Program-made: the position numbers and the translations under genes
Part shown: piece by piece, positions 46,461 through 56,048 of the stretch
How the letters are laid out: each line of letters begins with the position of its first letter
How positions within the stretch are numbered: the stretch's first letter is position 1
Notes under the pieces: model-generated
What the model saw: the letters and a program-made list of their open reading frames with translations, nothing else
The model's database searches: none
What the model was told of the DNA's origin: nothing
Assembly (NCBI RefSeq): GCF_004745425.1
Contig: NZ_PGGK01000007.1
Coordinates: forward strand, 87,940 to 151,939
From: Methanolobus halotolerans
Lineage (GTDB): Archaea; Halobacteriota; Methanosarcinia; Methanosarcinales; Methanosarcinaceae
Direction: 5' to 3'
Length of the DNA: 64,000 nt

Positions 46461-48365
46461 TCAGATTCCCAGCTTTTCACGTTTGCTTTCGATGTGTTCC
46501 ATCATCAAGTCAACTGCTTTCACAGTATCTGTTTCCACATTAAGCAGTCCGCCGGTGATGTCCTTGCAGTCTTCTGTCAGCAATTTTACAAGGTTCGGAG
46601 CCCCGGTCACAGTCGGCACAGGGTTCACATGTGTATAAAGACCCAGGGCAAGGGCAAAAACGGCATCAATAGTTGCTTTCTGCTCCATATATTCAGGAGC
46701 TGTCGCAACAACCGGAAGATCGGGTAACGGTACTCCTCCAAGCCCCCCGGATACTGCGGCGAGCATGTCTGCAAGTCTGCCGGTATCGGTACAGGTCCCG
46801 TAACTAAGTACAGGAGGAATGCCAAGCGCCTCGCAAATACTTTTCAGACCAGGGCCGGCAAATTCCTTTGCTTCCGGGTTGCACAGTCCTGCGACCTGTA
46901 CGGCGCCGTTGCCGCATCCCATGGAAAGCACGAGTACGTCGCGCTTTATCAGTTCCTTCACTATATCGACGGTGTGGTTATCGTGTCCGAAATCCCTGAG
47001 TGTGGTGCAGGACACCATGCCTGCCATTCCCTTTAATGTCCCGTCCTTGACAGCATCTAGCAGAGGATCGAGTTTCCCGCCCAGCGCATCAAGTATGCTT
47101 TCCGTGGAAAAACCTACCACTGCTTCACTCATCGGCAGCCCGGTAACAGGCTTAACGGATTCCCTGCGCTCCTTGAAATTATCGATCCCCATCTGAAGAA
47201 GTCTGCTGGCCTGCTCACGGGCTTTCTCTGGAACATAGTTAATTCGCTCTGTTACACCCTCAAAAGAGATCAGATCGCTTACAGGTATTAGTTTGAATTT
47301 ATATTTTTCAGCATACAGAGGGTCTATTGGCATGGAGCAGTTCATGTCGGATACGAACACATCAACAGAACCGCTTGCAAGCACCGCTTCCTGCATTATC
47401 CAGTTCCCGGTGAAGCCATACATTACGTCATCCATCTCCCATCTCTGGATCATTTCCTGTCCGGTCTCGATGTTGGCAATGATCCTCAGCCCCTTTGCTC
47501 CTATCTCTTTTGCCTTATCCTGCCATTCCTGCTCTCTTGCCAGCTGCACCAGAGCAAATCCCAGGAAGGGTTCATGGCCGTTTGGGAGAATGTTGATATA
47601 ATCCGGGTCCAGCACTCCCAGGTCAACACGCATATTATGCGGTCTGGGGATACCATATATCATATCCTGGCAGTATTCATTGACTATCTGGCTCTGGTAA
47701 GCCATTGCGATCCCGAGTTTCATTGCTTTGAGCGTCAGGCTGACATAGTCACCGTCCACATTGGTCAGGCAGGAACTGGTGGCACGCATCATCTCGGAAT
47801 GGATCCCGTCGGGAAAGATATTGAGTTCTTTCCATAAATTCTGTCGTTCCTGCGGTGCAAGCAACTCGACTATTTTACTTGGCTTTGCGTATTCCCTGTC
47901 AAAATCGTTTTCAACAAAGTCACAAAGTCTCAGGGCCACATCGTTTGTACTGCCACTGGTATCGATCCCCAGCCTGTCTGCAAAGGTGCGCAGTTTACCT
48001 TCCTCACGGATCTCAAATGGAGTATCTCCCATTGCAGTTGCCCTTAGTGTCTTTATAGTCTGCTCCGTATGGTATTGGTAGGTGGATGCGCCCATAACAT
48101 TGCGCAGCATCATCATGCGCATTGCCATTCCGTCCGCAGTGATTCCGCAGACACCTCTCTTGTCCTTTGCTGCGTTGGCACGGCAAGGCCCGTTGGAACA
48201 CAGGTCACAGCGTACGCCCGCCTGACAAAAGGCACATCTCCTGTCGGGGTCACCCCCCATTCCCTGGCTCTCATAACGGTCCCAGACATTTGTCATGCCG
48301 TCTTCCTTTATTCGTTTGTAAACAGTGCGCACTGAATCGTGATATGATATCCTGCTGTCTTCCAC
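46461..48365 (-). CDS. cooS: Anaerobic CO dehydrogenase catalytic subunit, CooS type
   Basis: 634 residues, a monofunctional Ni,Fe CO dehydrogenase rather than the Cdh alpha subunit of the acetyl-CoA synthase complex. N-terminal cluster ligands are dense: CAFCQAGVRCDLCSNGPCR and GVCGITADGMAMRMM. C-cluster ligands lie in later segments such as VFVSDMNCSMPIDPLY, VLSMGCGNGAVQVAGLCNPE and SYGTCTDTGR. GTG start at 48365. It oxidises CO to CO2 with ferredoxin; no cooF or cooC accompanies it here, so the electron acceptor and Ni insertion factor must be encoded elsewhere. A sensor kinase gene lies 107 nt upstream in the same direction. Confidence 0.92.
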   Translation of the reverse strand: MEDSRISYHDSVRTVYKRIKEDGMTNVWDRYESQGMGGDPDRRCAFCQAGVRCDLCSNGPCRANAAKDKRGVCGITADGMAMRMMMLRNVMGASTYQYHTEQTIKTLRATAMGDTPFEIREEGKLRTFADRLGIDTSGSTNDVALRLCDFVENDFDREYAKPSKIVELLAPQERQNLWKELNIFPDGIHSEMMRATSSCLTNVDGDYVSLTLKAMKLGIAMAYQSQIVNEYCQDMIYGIPRPHNMRVDLGVLDPDYINILPNGHEPFLGFALVQLAREQEWQDKAKEIGAKGLRIIANIETGQEMIQRWEMDDVMYGFTGNWIMQEAVLASGSVDVFVSDMNCSMPIDPLYAEKYKFKLIPVSDLISFEGVTERINYVPEKAREQASRLLQMGIDNFKERRESVKPVTGLPMSEAVVGFSTESILDALGGKLDPLLDAVKDGTLKGMAGMVSCTTLRDFGHDNHTVDIVKELIKRDVLVLSMGCGNGAVQVAGLCNPEAKEFAGPGLKSICEALGIPPVLSYGTCTDTGRLADMLAAVSGGLGGVPLPDLPVVATAPEYMEQKATIDAVFALALGLYTHVNPVPTVTGAPNLVKLLTEDCKDITGGLLNVETDTVKAVDLMMEHIESKREKLGI

Positions 48366-48472
48366 TTTAATACCCCACGGATTTTAATATTTCTAAAACC
48401 GCAATCTTATAACCCATATGTATTTTGGACAGCGTGGGATAAAAACTCTTTGGGGCATATCCCGGAAAAGAA

Positions 48473-50071
48473 TCACTTGGCCTTTTTTAAACTGACCCAG
48501 AATATACTTCCGCTGCCAAGCGGGTTGTCATCGATTCCGACTCTTCCCATGTGAAGGTCAACAATCCTTTTTACGATCGCAAGGCCAAGACCGCTTCCTT
48601 TGACACTGCCTTTATCAGCCTGTCTGAATCTCTCGAATATCTGTGGCTTGTCCCTGTCACTGATACCGGGACCAAAGTCCGTGATCTGTACCCTGCATTC
48701 GTCTTCAGGGCAAGTAGAACTGATGATGATCTTTCCCTTTTCAGGACTGTATTTGATGGCATTACTGAGCAGATTTATAAAGATCTCTTCGATAAGAGGG
48801 CTTGCCATTACCCTGCAGCTGCATACCGGATCGAATACAAGATCTATATCCTTTTTATCAATACAGTCCCTGAAATTCCTTATTGTCTTTTCCAGTATGG
48901 GCACAATATCCTGCTCTTCGAATATAATATCTCTCACCGACTCCAGTTTTATGAACTTTGCAGCTGATTCCATCATTTCAATGAGCTTTTCATTGTTCTT
49001 GTGCACTTTATTAAGCAGCTTCTGCTTGCTCTGATCATCCTCAAGGATAATGAGTTCCTCGGTGAATCCGCGTATGATGTTCGCAGGATTGAGAAGGTCA
49101 TGGGTTAGGATATCAGTGAAAAGAACTTTAAGTTCGGTAGTGGCCTCGAGTTCCTGTGCGTATTTTTCCAGCCTGTCCTCATTTTTCCTGCGACTGATCG
49201 ATTCTGCAAGTACATTGGCCACGGACTGGACAAAATGTATGTCGTCCTCTGTGAACATCCGTTTCTGGTTCGTATGAACGCTCATGGTCCCGAAGGGCTT
49301 ATCCATGCGGCCGATCAGTACATCCATCCCGCTCACCTGGCCGTGATCCCGGAGTAATGAATAACCGCTGAATTTGTCCTTTGTATCCCTGTCCTCGACA
49401 ACGGAAGCTTCTCCTTTATACAGGGTATAACAGAGTATGTTCTGACCGTTGTCATTTTCTTCTCCCCCGAGGTCTTCTGCCTTTTCTTCTTTGCCTTCCC
49501 AGCCAAACCCTGCCAGCATCACAAAGTCTCCGTCCTCTTCCTGCTTCATAATCCTGCAATATTCCACATCCAGGGTCTGTGCAACAAGTTTAACGGATTC
49601 CTTCATAAGCAGATCAAGTTCCACTCCGGACAGTCCCTGCTGACCTAGTTTTGCAACTGCTGCATGTTGTCGCTCCCTCATTTTCAGGTTCTTCTCCACA
49701 TCCTTGCGCTCGGTGATATCCTTTGAATGGCGCACGACCATAGATACACGATTATTATCATCAAAAATAGGAGACAATTCGATGAGCTTTGTCTTTCCGT
49801 CTAGAGGATCTTCAATTTCAAATCTTTTGCAGTGGCCGGTCGTAAAGACCTCAAGCAAACGACATGGTTCACAGGGGGTGCTGCGCTTCATAAGACAGCT
49901 ATAACAGTAAGGGTTTCCCTGCTTTTCAATGGAAGCAATAGAATCACAGTTCTTCCAGTTGCTTGTCACAATCCTCAGGTCCCTGTCTATAACTACAACA
50001 AGATCCTGGACTGACCCGAGTACCTTCCTTAAAAGATCAAGCTGGAAATTCTTTTCCTCTTCGTTTTTCAT
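48473..50071 (-). CDS. PAS-GAF sensor histidine kinase
   Basis: 532 residues, no membrane helix. A PAS domain (residues about 12-125) contains a cysteine cluster YCYSCLMKRSTPCEPCR, followed by GAF (about 145-300), a HisKA phosphoacceptor LTHDLLNPANIIRGF near 335 and HATPase_c (NLLSNAIKYSPEKGK, DFGPGISDRDKP, GSGLGLAIVKRIVD). The CxxC-x(8)-CxxC pair in the PAS domain could bind metal, an Fe-S cluster or form redox-active disulfides. Same strand as cooS and immediately upstream, so redox or CO sensing for cooS is a reasonable but unproven idea. Confidence 0.88.
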   Translation of the reverse strand: MKNEEEKNFQLDLLRKVLGSVQDLVVVIDRDLRIVTSNWKNCDSIASIEKQGNPYCYSCLMKRSTPCEPCRLLEVFTTGHCKRFEIEDPLDGKTKLIELSPIFDDNNRVSMVVRHSKDITERKDVEKNLKMRERQHAAVAKLGQQGLSGVELDLLMKESVKLVAQTLDVEYCRIMKQEEDGDFVMLAGFGWEGKEEKAEDLGGEENDNGQNILCYTLYKGEASVVEDRDTKDKFSGYSLLRDHGQVSGMDVLIGRMDKPFGTMSVHTNQKRMFTEDDIHFVQSVANVLAESISRRKNEDRLEKYAQELEATTELKVLFTDILTHDLLNPANIIRGFTEELIILEDDQSKQKLLNKVHKNNEKLIEMMESAAKFIKLESVRDIIFEEQDIVPILEKTIRNFRDCIDKKDIDLVFDPVCSCRVMASPLIEEIFINLLSNAIKYSPEKGKIIISSTCPEDECRVQITDFGPGISDRDKPQIFERFRQADKGSVKGSGLGLAIVKRIVDLHMGRVGIDDNPLGSGSIFWVSLKKAK

Positions 50072-50273
50072 TTCATAGCTTGATATATCGATCCCTCTTT
50101 TTGCAAGTGTTTTTCAGACTATATCAACGGTGCACAATCGTAAAGCCTGCATGCACCTGAAAAAACTTATCCTGTTCTCTTATTTATACGTATCCATGCA
50201 AAAATGAATGATAATAATGATGATTTGGATATAAGTGGTTATACCAGTAAAAAGTGAATATGCCATTAAAATA

Positions 50274-51128
50274 TCAGAGCTGTGCACCACAAAGCTTGCA
50301 GAAGCTGGCATTAGCATCATGGTCCGGGTTTCCGCATTTTATACAGTTCTTCATCAGACTACGTTTCTTCCTTTCTTCAATTGAAGCAAAACTGATTTCA
50401 GATGTCACTATACCTGTGGGTACTGCTATGATACTGTAACCGAGTATCATTACAAAGGAAGCCAGGGCTTTGCCAATGGAGGTCTGAGGTATTATATCCC
50501 CATAGCCTACAGTTGTCATGGTGACAATAGCCCAGTAGATGCTTACAGGTATACTTGTAAAACCGTTTTCCTCACCTTCGATGAGATATACAAGGCTGCC
50601 CATGATAGTTACAAGTGCAAGGACTGTAAAAAGAAAAACGGTTATTTTCCTGCTGCTGGCACGCATGGCCTTCATAAGCAGGTCGGCTTCGCTCATGTAT
50701 TTTACAAGCTTGAGCACACGGAATATGCGTAGCACTCTCAGTATCCTGACCACAAGCAGTAACTGGCTGCCGGGGAGCAGGATGCTCAGGTAGGTGGGTA
50801 TGATCGCCACCAGGTCCACTATCCCGAAAAGGCTCGTAGCATATCTTCTCTTGCTTCTGACGGATATAAGCCTGAGGGCATATTCGATTGTGAAGAGGAT
50901 CGTGAAGAACCATTCTATATTATAGAGTGTCCGGCCGTAGTCAGCTCTCATGAAACTGACACTGTCCATCATTACCACAAGGACACTCAGAAGTATACTT
51001 ATGATCAGCAGTATATCAAAATGTCTTCCGGCAGGTGTATCGGTCTCGAAGATGATGTCGTAAAGTCCCGCTTTCCAGTTGTCTCCACCCGGCCTGTTAT
51101 CTCTTTTATCATTGTTCAGTTCGGGCAT
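50274..51128 (-). CDS. Voltage-gated-type potassium channel with C-terminal zinc ribbon
   Basis: 284 residues, Kv/KvAP architecture: S1-S3, a charged S4 (LVVRILRVLRIFRVLKLVKYM without the usual gating loop), pore selectivity filter TMTTVGYGDIIP and S6 (SFVMILGYSIIAVPTGIV). The short cytoplasmic tail ends in a zinc ribbon: CIKCGNPDHDANASFCKLC. The S4 arginines appear every third residue, so voltage sensing is plausible. Ion transport across the cell membrane; the ribbon could allow regulation by metal or redox state. Confidence 0.88.
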   Translation of the reverse strand: MPELNNDKRDNRPGGDNWKAGLYDIIFETDTPAGRHFDILLIISILLSVLVVMMDSVSFMRADYGRTLYNIEWFFTILFTIEYALRLISVRSKRRYATSLFGIVDLVAIIPTYLSILLPGSQLLLVVRILRVLRIFRVLKLVKYMSEADLLMKAMRASSRKITVFLFTVLALVTIMGSLVYLIEGEENGFTSIPVSIYWAIVTMTTVGYGDIIPQTSIGKALASFVMILGYSIIAVPTGIVTSEISFASIEERKKRSLMKNCIKCGNPDHDANASFCKLCGAQL

Positions 51129-51137
51129 AATTTTCCC

Positions 51138-52226
51138 TCAGAAGTCGAACAGGGTTTTTTGTCCTGTCATCTCGTGAAGGCTCCCTACCCTTACCCCGAT
51201 GCGCCTGAAGTTCAGTGTGGTTTCTTCAAGGAATTGCTGCATTATCTCTTTTGCACTCCCGTGAAGGGACTCCATGTCGGAGACAGGATGGCTGAAAGTC
51301 CGGCTTTTTGTAGACATCTTAAAATCCGATAAAATAACTGTTACGGTCACGGATCTGAAACCGGCCTTGCGGGATCTTGCTCTGGATAGAACATCTACGG
51401 CAAGCTCTTCAAGTAATGAGAAGATCATTTCCTCATCCCGGGTATCATGCATGAGCGAGGCCATTCTGCCTATCTGGTCGGAGGCTGTCCTTTCTTGTAC
51501 AGGTGTGGCATCAATACCTGAAGCCGCCTGCTTAAGCCATGTCCCCCTGTTCTTCCCGAAAACACTGATAAGTTCCATTATATCATGCTCACCCAGGTCC
51601 CCTATTGTCTTGATCCCCATCTCTGCAAGTTTATTACCAGTGACCTTGCCGATGCCCCATAATTTATTCACTGGCATGGGCCTGAGGAAATCCTCCATGT
51701 CTTCCGGTCTTACAACTGTGATACCATCAGGTTTCTGGAAAGAGGATGCCATCTTGGCTATCAGCTTGTTGGGACCTATACCTATAGAACAGGTAATCCT
51801 TTCCCGGTCTTTCACCTCTTCTTTAATCCTCATGCCTATTTCCCGGGCATTGTCAAAATCAGATTCAGAGGAGCGGGTGATTTCAAGGAAAGCCTCATCA
51901 ATGCTTATCTTTTCAAAACTTTCCTCACTATCGGCGCTCGAACGCAGTATCTCCATTACGCTTGCAGAGACCTCTTCGTAGAAATGCTTGCGTACCGGCA
52001 GGAACACGGCATCAGGATCAAGCGACTTTGCCTGCCTGCATGGCATTGCGGAACGTATACCTGCGTCCCTTGCTACATAGTTGCATGTGCTCACGGCCCC
52101 GCCCTCCTCACCGCGGTTGGAGTACATACAAACAACCACTGCCTTACCCTTAAGGGAAGGATCCTCACGCTCCTCAATGGCAGCATAGAAGTAGTCCATA
52201 TCAGCATGGATTATCACGCGTTGCAT
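51138..52226 (-). CDS. dinB: DNA polymerase IV (Y family)
   Basis: 362 residues. Palm and catalytic motifs: IHADMDYFYAAIEERED, KISIDEAFLEITRS, CSIGIGPNKLIAKMAS, followed by the helix-hairpin-helix LWGIGKVTGNKLAEMGI and a little-finger domain. It ends in QKTLFDF, a PCNA-interacting peptide. It copies damaged DNA. Ten bases separate it from the ion channel gene, so the pair may be cotranscribed. Confidence 0.95.
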   Translation of the reverse strand: MQRVIIHADMDYFYAAIEEREDPSLKGKAVVVCMYSNRGEEGGAVSTCNYVARDAGIRSAMPCRQAKSLDPDAVFLPVRKHFYEEVSASVMEILRSSADSEESFEKISIDEAFLEITRSSESDFDNAREIGMRIKEEVKDRERITCSIGIGPNKLIAKMASSFQKPDGITVVRPEDMEDFLRPMPVNKLWGIGKVTGNKLAEMGIKTIGDLGEHDIMELISVFGKNRGTWLKQAASGIDATPVQERTASDQIGRMASLMHDTRDEEMIFSLLEELAVDVLSRARSRKAGFRSVTVTVILSDFKMSTKSRTFSHPVSDMESLHGSAKEIMQQFLEETTLNFRRIGVRVGSLHEMTGQKTLFDF

Positions 52227-52292
52227 TGCTTGTATTTAGGGCGGAGGGTTCTTATGGTTAACTCTTTTAGTTTACATCCTGCTTTTTGAATG

Positions 52293-53240
52293 TCATGCAG
52301 CTTTCGTCTCAGTACCTACATCTCCAAGCGGTGTGCTCAGGTACCTTTCACCCGTATCAGGTAATACAACCACAATAAGTTTTCCTTTATTTTCCTTCCT
52401 TCTGGCAACTTCCAGAGCCGCATGAAGGGCTGCACCGCACGAGATACCCGCAAGGATTCCCTCTTTTCTGGCAAGTATCCGGGTAGTCTCAAAAGCATCT
52501 TCGCTCTTTACCCGGATTACCTCATCTATGATATCAGTGTTCAGGACCCTGGGCACAAAACCGGCACCTATACCCTGTATCTTGTGGGGTCCGGGTTTGC
52601 CGCCGGAAAGTACAGGAGACTCCTCGGGTTCCACTGCAACTGCCTTAAATTCAGGTTTGCGGGATCTGATAATCTCGGCAACTCCCGTTATAGTACCTCC
52701 GGTACCTACTCCGGCGACCAGGATGTCCACATCTCCTCCGGTGTCGCTCCATATCTCTTCGGCAGTTGTGCGGCGATGGATCTCCGGATTTGCAGGGTTC
52801 ATGAACTGGTGCGGTAAAAAGGAATCAGGCATCTCCTTTGCCATTTTCTCCGCTTCTTCTATGGCTCCAGGCATCCCTTTACCACCGGGCGTAAGAACGA
52901 TTTCAGCACCCAGCATTCTTATGATCTTTCTTCTTTCCATGCTCATTGTATCAGGCATGGTGAGGATCAGGCGGTATCCTTTTGCTGCACATACAAATGC
53001 CAGGCCGATACCGGTATTGCCGGATGTGGGTTCGATAACGACCGTATCAGGTTTCATATGTCCGTCCTTTTCAGCGGTTTCGATCATGCTCAGAGCTATA
53101 CGGTCCTTTACAGAACTCAAAGGATTGAAGGATTCGAGTTTTGCAACCACAGTTGCATAGCACCCTTCGGTTACCCTGTTCAGGTTTACAAGTGGTGTTT
53201 TACCAACGGTTTTAGTAATATCTTCGTATATCTTGCTCAT
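52293..53240 (-). CDS. cysK: Cysteine synthase (O-acetylserine sulfhydrylase)
   Basis: 315 residues. The PLP lysine is in [16 protein letters not shown], the substrate loop in [13 protein letters not shown], and [12 protein letters not shown] binds the PLP phosphate. It makes cysteine from O-acetylserine and sulfide. It is 19 nt downstream of the serine acetyltransferase gene, so both form a cysteine biosynthesis operon, a bacterial-type route alongside the tRNA-dependent SepRS/SepCysS route of many methanogens. Confidence 0.95.
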   Translation of the reverse strand: MSKIYEDITKTVGKTPLVNLNRVTEGCYATVVAKLESFNPLSSVKDRIALSMIETAEKDGHMKPDTVVIEPTSGNTGIGLAFVCAAKGYRLILTMPDTMSMERRKIIRMLGAEIVLTPGGKGMPGAIEEAEKMAKEMPDSFLPHQFMNPANPEIHRRTTAEEIWSDTGGDVDILVAGVGTGGTITGVAEIIRSRKPEFKAVAVEPEESPVLSGGKPGPHKIQGIGAGFVPRVLNTDIIDEVIRVKSEDAFETTRILARKEGILAGISCGAALHAALEVARRKENKGKLIVVVLPDTGERYLSTPLGDVGTETKAA

Positions 53241-53259
53241 TACCTTGTGCTCCCCTCTT

Positions 53260-54225
53260 TTAGTGCTTCTCCTTGAATATCAAATGTGGTTCCTCGATAA
53301 CAACCTTGGTGTCAGGAGGGACCGATCTGGTCAGCCACACGTTACCGCCGATTACTGAACGCGCTCCGATGACTGTATCGCCTCCCAGGATTGTGGCGTT
53401 TGAATAGACAATAACATCATCTTCAATAGTAGGATGCCTTTTCTCCCCGCGAATGAGATTTCCTGTTTCATCCTTGGGGAAACTCAGGGATCCCAGTGTA
53501 ACACCCTGGTAGACACGAACATTCTTCCCTATCCTGCATGTTTCACCGATGACAACACCTGTCCCATGGTCTATAAAGAACCCTTCTCCGATCCTGGCGC
53601 CGGGGTGGATATCGATTCCGACAAGACTGTGAGCATGTTCGGTCATTATCCGTGGGATTATCGATATTCCCTGCCTGTGCAGCTCATGGGCAGACCTGTA
53701 AACTGTCATAGCAAATATTCCGGGATAACTGAAGATGATCTCATCGTAGCTTTTAGCCGCAGGGTCCCCGTCGTAAGCTGCAATGACATCCGATGCCAGC
53801 ATTGAGCGTATATACGGGATCTTCTCCAGGAATTTGAGGGTTTCCTCTTGGCCACGTTCGATGCATTCGGCACAGTTTTCCTCATATCTGCCGCATTCGT
53901 GGATGATGCTGTCGGTAATTTGCTTTGAGAGTCTCTCGAAAAGTATTGTTACTTCATTACCTATGTGGTAGGGTAAAATGCTTCTGTCAACTGTCTGGTC
54001 CCCGAAATAACCGGGAAACAGCACGTCCTTTATCAGGTCTATTATATCTATCATAGATTCCCTGGAGGGTATTATCGCTGCATCCACATGGTCAAAACAT
54101 TTCTTGTCAGAGCAGCTATTAGCGATCCTGTCAACAATTTCAGGTATCTGTGCACGATACTTGTTATCGATAATAGAACTGAGGATAGTGCATTTTTTCA
54201 GTTCCGTTTCTGTTCCATTGCCCAT
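53260..54225 (-). CDS. cysE: Serine O-acetyltransferase, EpsC/CysE type
   Basis: 321 residues from ATG 54225 ([12 protein letters not shown]); a longer frame to 54273 would add 16 residues. An N-terminal helical region with [12 protein letters not shown] is followed by the left-handed parallel beta-helix with [16 protein letters not shown] [44 protein letters not shown] and [21 protein letters not shown]. It makes O-acetylserine for CysK. Two GTTAAC hexamers 3 bp apart (54257-54271) lie between the probable TATA element and the start, a possible operator. Confidence 0.92.
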   Translation of the reverse strand: MGNGTETELKKCTILSSIIDNKYRAQIPEIVDRIANSCSDKKCFDHVDAAIIPSRESMIDIIDLIKDVLFPGYFGDQTVDRSILPYHIGNEVTILFERLSKQITDSIIHECGRYEENCAECIERGQEETLKFLEKIPYIRSMLASDVIAAYDGDPAAKSYDEIIFSYPGIFAMTVYRSAHELHRQGISIIPRIMTEHAHSLVGIDIHPGARIGEGFFIDHGTGVVIGETCRIGKNVRVYQGVTLGSLSFPKDETGNLIRGEKRHPTIEDDVIVYSNATILGGDTVIGARSVIGGNVWLTRSVPPDTKVVIEEPHLIFKEKH

Positions 54226-54256
54226 GTTATTGCCCTGCTTCTTCAGTAATATTTTA

Positions 54257-54271
54257 GTTAACGCTGTTAAC
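54257..54271 (-). promoter_or_regulatory. Paired GTTAAC sites before cysE
   Basis: Two palindromic GTTAAC hexamers separated by GCT, about 32 nt upstream of the cysE ATG and just below a TATA-like AAACATATTTAAAATGG (minus strand). Good position for a repressor site controlling cysEK. Confidence 0.35.
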
Positions 54272-54458
54272 AATACAAAACCATTTTAAATATGTTTTGC
54301 TATGTATCATTTCAAACCGGTTCCACCAGAGAAAGATCAGTGATTACTGTCCTTCAAAAGTGAAAATTTTCCATATCCCATACACCCTATATTGACAATG
54401 GCATTTAAGCACTCTGTTAATCCCAGGTATTAAGTATCAGGGAGTATCAGTCTTTCTC

Positions 54459-55616
54459 ATGAAGCCTCAAGAGTCTTTTCGGAGGATAATTCCCGATGGT
54501 TCCGTTCCTGTAACAGATATAGATATCAGGACCCTTGCTGAGATCTATGCTGAAAAGGATGTTTATCTTTCAGTCTATCTGCCCGTAGGCGGCAGGGAAA
54601 ATGAGCATCTGAACAGGATCTTCGTGGATACCAGGGTAAAGGCGATAAAGAATGTGCTGTCTGCCGACCTTTCGCAAGAATTCGGAACTACTTTTGACAT
54701 GGCAGAGGACCTGATATTCGGATCTGCGGTTTCCGGTGAGAAAGGCCGGATCATCTTTGCATGCTCATCGGAATCCTTCCTGCATGTTTACAGGCTGGCT
54801 GTTGAACCGGAGAGATTCCTTGTCCTTGACACATCACCATTTTTGCTGCCCCTTGCCAGGCTGAGGGCGGACTACGAGGATTATGGTGTGCTTCTTGTGG
54901 ATTCAAGAGAGGCCAGATTTGTTTGCATACGCTCGGACCTTGCAGAAGAGAAAGAACATCTGTCCACAGATCTCATGAACAAGCATAAAAAGGGAGGCTG
55001 GAGCCAGATGCGCTTCAATCGCCTGAGGAAAGATGCGATAAAATCATTCTTCTCAGAAGTTGTGGAAAATGTTCAGGGCACGTGTGAACAGTTACAGATA
55101 AGGGGACTGGTCATTGCCGGACCCGGGGATGCAAAACAACAGCTTATTCAAATACTTCCGCAGGATATTCAAGCAAAGATACTCGACATCATTGACGTGC
55201 CAATGGATATACCCAGGGATGAGCTCATCGAGGCGGGTGACGCTGCATTACAGGAAGAAGAGCTTGCAAACTCACGTAAAAGGTCAAAGGAGCTCAAAAG
55301 TGAGATATTAAAGGGTGGTCTGGCTGTAGCCGGAGTGGAAGATGTCAGGAGTGCCCTGGAACAGGCAAGAGTGAACGTGCTCTTGATCTTAAAAGGCTCT
55401 TCGGTACCGGGCTGGATATGTGAGAGATGCCAGAACCTGAAGGCAAATGTCCGGCCACCAGAGGAATGTGACAGGTGCGGAGGACCGACATCGACTGTGA
55501 ATGTGCTGGAGGAACTCTACGAACTTGCCCAGCGCACAGGTGCAGAGGTGGAGTTCCTGGAAAAGGAGGGTTTCCTGGATTCAAATAATGTGGTGGGTGC
55601 GCTGCTGAGATATTAG
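54459..55616 (+). CDS. Vms1/aRF1-like release factor relative with zinc ribbon
   Basis: 385 residues of the archaeal VLRF1/baeRF group, related to eRF1 and to the peptidyl-tRNA hydrolase Vms1/ANKZF1. The eRF1-like domain is recognised by LARLRADYEDYGVLLVDSREARFV and the catalytic-loop counterpart HKKGGWSQMRFNRLRKDAI, where GGWSQ replaces GGQ. The last third has an EL30-like fold and a zinc ribbon ICERCQNLKANVRPPEECDRCGG. No codon-reading domain is apparent, so it may release nascent chains from stalled ribosomes rather than at stop codons. It ends in TAG. Confidence 0.78.
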   Translation: MKPQESFRRIIPDGSVPVTDIDIRTLAEIYAEKDVYLSVYLPVGGRENEHLNRIFVDTRVKAIKNVLSADLSQEFGTTFDMAEDLIFGSAVSGEKGRIIFACSSESFLHVYRLAVEPERFLVLDTSPFLLPLARLRADYEDYGVLLVDSREARFVCIRSDLAEEKEHLSTDLMNKHKKGGWSQMRFNRLRKDAIKSFFSEVVENVQGTCEQLQIRGLVIAGPGDAKQQLIQILPQDIQAKILDIIDVPMDIPRDELIEAGDAALQEEELANSRKRSKELKSEILKGGLAVAGVEDVRSALEQARVNVLLILKGSSVPGWICERCQNLKANVRPPEECDRCGGPTSTVNVLEELYELAQRTGAEVEFLEKEGFLDSNNVVGALLRY

Positions 55617-55634
55617 TTATCAGTTCACTTTGTC

Positions 55635-55982
55635 TTATCCCTGAATGTAATCAAATCCTGTTCTCATTGCGATCTCAGCTCTTACAAGTTCCTGGCCAAG
55701 GTAGGCGGCATGGTTAAGTGTGCTTGCCCATCCGTATTTAATAATAGTGCGGTAGATAGACTTCGCATCCCGGCCTTCAATGAGTCTCAGCAGTTCCTTG
55801 TCGTAGGAATAGTGTTTAGCCATTATCATCATTTTCTCAGGATTCGGCACGATTATGAAATATCCTTCTTTATCCAGTTCAAGTTTGCCGGGATCTTCTG
55901 CCTGGATAACAGGAACGTTCCCGAAATCCTCAGATCCTGCAGATACATTATTGCTTCCGTCTTTGTTTGTCTCATCTTCCAT
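55635..55982 (-). CDS. DUF4346 domain protein
   Basis: 115 residues. The first about 30 are low-complexity and acidic; the rest shows the DUF4346 pattern: DKEGYFIIVP, KHYSYDKELLRLIEGRDAKSIYRTII and LNHAAYLGQELVRAEIAM. In other genomes this domain is associated with thymidylate-synthase-like and MtrA-like proteins, but its activity is unknown. Same strand as, and 66 nt downstream of, the nitroreductase-like gene. Confidence 0.65.
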   Translation of the reverse strand: MEDETNKDGSNNVSAGSEDFGNVPVIQAEDPGKLELDKEGYFIIVPNPEKMMIMAKHYSYDKELLRLIEGRDAKSIYRTIIKYGWASTLNHAAYLGQELVRAEIAMRTGFDYIQG

Positions 55983-56048
55983 ATTCTCACCTTGCTGCAG
56001 GCATCGGGTCTGACCCCGTCCTGAAAAAGACTGTGAGCATGATATATG

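Noticed and set aside
55614..56024. Long open frame after the TAG stop of the Vms1-like gene, possible pyrrolysine readthrough
   Set aside because: The extension runs antisense through the DUF4346 gene, whose codon structure explains the open frame; no protein similarity in the extension.
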